Source of the DNA: Deltaproteobacteria bacterium
Lineage (GTDB): Bacteria; Desulfobacterota; Binatia; UBA9968
Assembly: GCA_005878685.1 (NCBI GenBank)
Contig: VBLN01000120.1
Span: 1-8,392 of the forward strand
Direction of reading: 5' to 3'
Length of the DNA: 8,392 nucleotides
Position 1 is the first letter of the stretch. Every line of letters begins with the position of its first letter. Both the position numbers and the translations under genes were made by a program. This document shows positions 5,403 through 8,392 of this stretch, piece after piece. The notes beneath the pieces were generated by a model. The model did no database searches and was not told where the DNA came from. It worked only from the letters and a program-made list of their open reading frames with translations.

Positions 5403-6974
5403 ATGGCTACAGCAAATCATTTCGACGTGATCATTATCGGCTCCGGCGCTGGCGGCGGCACTCTCGCCTACCGTCTGGCGCCCTCTGGAAAGCGGATACT
5501 GCTCTTGGAACGGGGCGGCTATGTCCCCCGGGAAAAGGACAACTGGAACCCCCGCGCCGTGAACCTCGAGGGCAAATACCAAACCAAGGAGATGTGGCAC
5601 GACAAGGATGGCAAGGAGTTACATCCGCACACGAACTACTACGTTGGCGGCAATACGAAATTCTACGGAGCTGCGCTGTTTCGCCTCCGGAAAGAGGACT
5701 TTGGCGAGATCCGCCATCATGGGGGTCTCTCTCCCGCCTGGCCCATCCGGTACGAGGACCTCGAACCTTACTACACTGAAGCCGAGCGCCTGTACCATGT
5801 GCACGGGCAGCGCGGCGAGGATCCGACCGAGCCGCCGGTGGACGCTCCGTATCCCCATCCGGCGATCAGCCACGAGCCGCGCATTCAACAGTTATCCGAC
5901 GACTTTGCGCGCTTGGGGCTTCGCCCCTTTCACACGCCGCTCGGCGTGATGCTCAACGAACAGGATCCGCACGCGAGCCGCTGCATCCGCTGCGAGACTT
6001 GCGATGGGTTCCCGTGCCTGGTCGGAGCCAAGTCGGGCGCCCAGGTCTGCGCCGTGGACCCGGCGCTCAAGTATCCCAACGTCACGTTGCAAACAGATGC
6101 ATTTGTCGAAAGGCTCGAAACCGGCTCTTCCGGCCGTGAAGTGGCTAAAGTCGTCGTCCGGCAGAACGGCTCGCGCGAGGAATATAGCGCTGACTTCGTC
6201 GTCGTCTCCTGCGGCGCAATCAATTCAGCAGCCTTGCTGCTGCGCTCGGCCAATGACACCCATCCGCGCGGGCTGGCGAACAGCTCCGACGTCGTGGGAC
6301 GGCATTACATGGGGCACGTCAATTCGGTCCTGATGGCGATCTCGAAATGTCCGAACCCGACCATTTTTCAGAAGACCCTCTCGGTCAACGACTTCTATTC
6401 CGGCAGCAAGGATTGGCAGTATCCGATGGGCCACATCTCCTTTGTCGGCAAGCTCGACGGCGAGACCCTCAAGGGTGGCGCTCCTCCGCTCACACCGGGA
6501 TGGACGCTCGACTTGATGGCGAAGCACTCGCTCGATTTTTGGCTGACATCAGAGGATCTGCCTGATCCCAACAACCGCGTCACCCTCGATGCCAACGCCG
6601 GGGTTGTCCTCAGCTACAAGCCCAACAATGAGGAAGGCCACCAACGTTTGATCGCGAAACTAAAGGAGCTGATGAAGCAGCAGACCAAGTGTAAGGTCCA
6701 CGGCCACGAGTGCCATGAAGGACTATTCGCTCGGAACCTTTACGTTGGTCAAAGGATTCCCCTCGCCGGCGTGGCGCACCAAGTGGGCACGATCCGATTC
6801 GGCAACGATCCCAAAACCAGCGCGCTGGATGCCCATTGCAAGGCGCACGACGTCGACAATCTCTACGTCGTTGATGGGAGTTTTTTCTGCTCCAGCGGTG
6901 CGGTGAATCCGGCCCTGACCATCATGGCCAACGCGCTGAGAGTCGGAGATCATCTGATTCAAAGGATGAATTAG
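5403..6974 (+). CDS. GMC-family FAD oxidoreductase with cysteine cluster
   Basis: A 523-residue GMC oxidoreductase. The N-terminal FAD motif is DVIIIGSGAGGG (GxGxxG 13-18) with the ribose-binding E36 in LLLERGG. GGNTKFYGAALFRL (82-95) is the GMC signature. The C-terminus has GVAHQVGT (H459) and VNPALTIMANALR (N502), a His/Asn pair as in many alcohol- and sugar-oxidising members. Cys 194, 197, 200, 205 and 216 (CIRCETC, FPC, QVC) form a cluster at the place where several GMC enzymes, including FAD-dependent glucose and fructose dehydrogenases, carry an iron-sulphur cluster. There is no signal peptide or twin-arginine motif, so it is likely cytoplasmic unless carried by a partner. The substrate is probably an alcohol or sugar hydroxyl and is not determined. 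AAGGAG at 5392-5397 lies five bases before the ATG, and the preceding stop is 13 bases upstream, fitting an operon. Length is normal for the family. Confidence 0.9.
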   Translation: MATANHFDVIIIGSGAGGGTLAYRLAPSGKRILLLERGGYVPREKDNWNPRAVNLEGKYQTKEMWHDKDGKELHPHTNYYVGGNTKFYGAALFRLRKEDFGEIRHHGGLSPAWPIRYEDLEPYYTEAERLYHVHGQRGEDPTEPPVDAPYPHPAISHEPRIQQLSDDFARLGLRPFHTPLGVMLNEQDPHASRCIRCETCDGFPCLVGAKSGAQVCAVDPALKYPNVTLQTDAFVERLETGSSGREVAKVVVRQNGSREEYSADFVVVSCGAINSAALLLRSANDTHPRGLANSSDVVGRHYMGHVNSVLMAISKCPNPTIFQKTLSVNDFYSGSKDWQYPMGHISFVGKLDGETLKGGAPPLTPGWTLDLMAKHSLDFWLTSEDLPDPNNRVTLDANAGVVLSYKPNNEEGHQRLIAKLKELMKQQTKCKVHGHECHEGLFARNLYVGQRIPLAGVAHQVGTIRFGNDPKTSALDAHCKAHDVDNLYVVDGSFFCSSGAVNPALTIMANALRVGDHLIQRMN

Positions 6975-7016
6975 GCGTGAGGCGAGAGGCATGAGGCGAA
7001 AGGTAAAAGGAAGAAG
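6974..7016 (+). repeat. Degenerate heptanucleotide tandem repeat spanning the VOC start
   Basis: Six consecutive 7-base units starting with GG: GGCGTGA, GGCGAGA, GGCATGA, GGCGAAA, GGTAAAA, GGAAGAA. The array begins at the last base of the GMC stop codon. It supplies a GAGG (6979-6982) that can serve as Shine-Dalgarno site and the ATG at 6991 in unit three. Confidence 0.65.
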
Positions 7017-8013
7017 TTTCGTGATCGTGCTCGTGACCGTGCTCGTCGGATATTTACCGGCGGCCTGGGCGCAAGCGCTGGTGAAGTCGGTGGACGCCGT
7101 TGGCATGACTGTCTCCGACATGGATCGGTCGGTGGAGTTTTTTTCTAAGGTGCTCTCTTTTGAAAAGACTTCAGATGTCGAAGTGGCGGGCAGCGAGTAC
7201 GAGCAACTCCAGGGGCTTTTCGGATTGCGGATGCGAGTCGTTCGTATGAAGTTGGGCGGCGAGTTCATCGAGCTGACGGAATATCTCGTCCCAAAGGGCA
7301 GGCCGATTCCCGTGGATTCGCGCAGCAACGATCACTGGTTCCAACACATCGCCATCGTAGTGAGCGACATGGATAAGGCTTACCAACATCTGCGCAGCTA
7401 CAAAGTGCAGCATGCCTCGACGGCACCGCAGCGCCTACCCGACTGGAACAAAGCTGCTGCCGGGATCAGGGCCTTCTACTTCAGGGATCCTGACGGGCAC
7501 AACCTTGAGGTCATTTACTTTCCGCCAGGAAAGGGCGATCCTAAATGGCAGCAGAAAAGCGAGCGCCTCTTCATGGGAATTGATCATACTGCAATTGTGG
7601 TCTCCGACACGGAGCGGAGCTTGAAATTTTATCGCGATGTGCTGGGAATGAGACTCGCGGGCGAGAGTGAGAACTACGGTACCGAACAGGAGCACTTGAA
7701 CAATGTCTTTGGCGCACGGCTGCGGATTAGCGGCCTCCGGGCCCAGACTGGGCCCGGGGTCGAGTTCCTTGACTACTTGACGCCGCGGGATGGCCGGCCC
7801 AGCCCTATCGATGCGCGCGCTAATGACCTATGGCACTCGCAGACAGCAATGGGCGTTAACAGCGCCGAAGGCGCAGCACAGAATGTCAGGAACGCCCGGG
7901 CCAAACTGATTTCTCCCGGCATTGTGACGATCCCGGAAAAAAAGTTGGGCTTCAGCAAGGGGCTGCTTGCGCGCGACCCGGACGGCCATGCACTGCAATT
8001 GATAGAAAAATGA
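6991..8013 (+). CDS. Exported protein with two VOC (glyoxalase/dioxygenase superfamily) domains
   Basis: A 340-residue protein with an apparent Sec signal peptide: basic n-region MRRKVKGR, core FVIVLVTVLVGYL, cleavage near AAWA-QA (27). Two VOC domains follow (about 31-177 and 192-339), each ending with a RDPDGH motif (165-170 and 328-333) and opening with a VSDxxRS strand-helix start. Aligning the two, the usual metal positions are A36, E94, H119, E173 in domain 1 and H199, E258, Q284, Q336 in domain 2, so neither site is complete. VOC proteins include glyoxalases, extradiol dioxygenases and antibiotic-binding proteins, and none of these can be picked here. The ATG lies in a 7-base tandem repeat with GAGG eight bases upstream. 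A GTG at 7021 is possible but would lose the basic n-region. It starts 16 bases after the GMC stop, fitting the operon, though it is exported while GMC is not. Confidence 0.85.
   Translation: MRRKVKGRSFVIVLVTVLVGYLPAAWAQALVKSVDAVGMTVSDMDRSVEFFSKVLSFEKTSDVEVAGSEYEQLQGLFGLRMRVVRMKLGGEFIELTEYLVPKGRPIPVDSRSNDHWFQHIAIVVSDMDKAYQHLRSYKVQHASTAPQRLPDWNKAAAGIRAFYFRDPDGHNLEVIYFPPGKGDPKWQQKSERLFMGIDHTAIVVSDTERSLKFYRDVLGMRLAGESENYGTEQEHLNNVFGARLRISGLRAQTGPGVEFLDYLTPRDGRPSPIDARANDLWHSQTAMGVNSAEGAAQNVRNARAKLISPGIVTIPEKKLGFSKGLLARDPDGHALQLIEK
7021..7047 (+). repeat. Hexanucleotide repeat coding the signal-peptide core
   Basis: GTGATC, GTGCTC, GTGACC, GTGCTC, then GTC, in frame, coding VIVLVTVLV of the VOC signal peptide. 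Same family as the non-coding repeat at 2980-3010 (19 of 20 bases with its reverse strand). Confidence 0.7.
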
Positions 8014-8047
8014 GAGTTGTTTCCATAGACTACAAGGAGACTAGACT

Positions 8048-8392
8048 GTGACCAAGGAAGAAATCAGACTTCAGGAATCGCGGCAGCGCAAGGTGAACTG
8101 GTCTCGCTGGGGGCCGTATCTCTCAGAACGGCAGTGGGGAACCGTGCGCGAGGATTACAGCCCTTACGGCACGGCCTGGGATTACCTTTCGCACGATCAA
8201 GCGCGCAGCCGCGCCTACCGCTGGGGGGAGGATGGATTGGCAGGCATCAGTGACCGCCACCAGTACATCTGCTTCGCTCTCGCTCTCTGGAACGGCCGCG
8301 ACCCGATTCTCAAGGAGCGGCTCTTCGGCCTCGCGGGCAGCGAGGGCAACCACGGCGAAGATGTCAAGGAATATTACTTTTATCTCGACTCG
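8048..8392 (+). CDS. GH63-like glucosidase, N-terminal part
   Basis: Starts at GTG 8048, with AAGGAGA (8034-8040) seven bases upstream, and runs off the right edge after 115 codons with no stop. The protein begins [23 protein letters not shown] and contains [41 protein letters not shown] and [17 protein letters not shown]. This N-terminal pattern is highly conserved in the large bacterial proteins called glucosidase (MGH1/GH63-like, usually about 880-900 residues). These act on alpha-linked glucose or on related glycosides such as glucosyl- or mannosylglycerate, but the substrate of this subgroup is uncertain. No signal peptide, so cytoplasmic. The catalytic acids lie beyond the window. It is 34 bases after the VOC stop and reads as the fifth gene of the operon. 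Confidence 0.9.
   Translation, partial: MTKEEIRLQESRQRKVNWSRWGPYLSERQWGTVREDYSPYGTAWDYLSHDQARSRAYRWGEDGLAGISDRHQYICFALALWNGRDPILKERLFGLAGSEGNHGEDVKEYYFYLDS

Noticed and set aside
1..8392. CRISPR array, insertion sequence, integrase, tRNA or rRNA
   Set aside because: No regularly spaced long repeats, no transposase or integrase motifs, and no tRNA or rRNA-like segments were seen. The only repeats are the DM13 duplication and the short tandem arrays.

Overview
The window is a Gram-negative-style stretch of moderately high GC, with strong Shine-Dalgarno sites, Sec signal peptides and short intergenic gaps. The mix of families (Spondin_N, DM13, group-1 truncated haemoglobin, NDH-2-like flavoprotein, GMC oxidoreductase, VOC protein, GH63-like glucosidase) and the short GC-rich tandem repeats between genes suggest an uncultivated soil or sediment bacterium, perhaps a deltaproteobacterial, Binatota, Rokubacteria or NC10-type lineage. 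No rRNA, tRNA or phylogenetic marker is present, so this placement is a guess.

Left part (1-2850). The C-terminal part of a spondin-domain protein enters from the left edge on the + strand and ends at a strong intrinsic terminator. Everything else up to about 2850 lies on the - strand. From a sigma70-like promoter near 2817-2845, transcription would run through a truncated haemoglobin and, 14 bases later, a secreted cupin. After a weakly understood stretch holding one possible small exported protein comes a TlpA-like thioredoxin gene. That gene is broken: both halves of a typical TlpA protein are readable in different frames, joined where a short piece (about 16 bases) seems to be missing.

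Right part (3195-8392). Five + strand genes lie with gaps of only 29, 13, 16 and 34 bases and look like one operon: a membrane-anchored protein with two DM13 domains, an NDH-2-like FAD oxidoreductase, a GMC oxidoreductase with a cysteine cluster, an exported protein with two VOC domains, and the start of a GH63-like glucosidase that runs off the right edge. Three of the five are redox or presumed electron-transfer proteins and the last is a glycosidase. A reasonable but untested reading is an oxidative sugar or glycoside pathway whose electrons go to the membrane.

The most unusual sequence structure is at the start of the VOC gene. A degenerate 7-base tandem repeat supplies its ribosome-binding region and start codon. 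Directly after it, a 6-base repeat encodes the hydrophobic core of its signal peptide. The same 6-base repeat family also occurs non-coding, in the opposite orientation, upstream of the DM13 gene.
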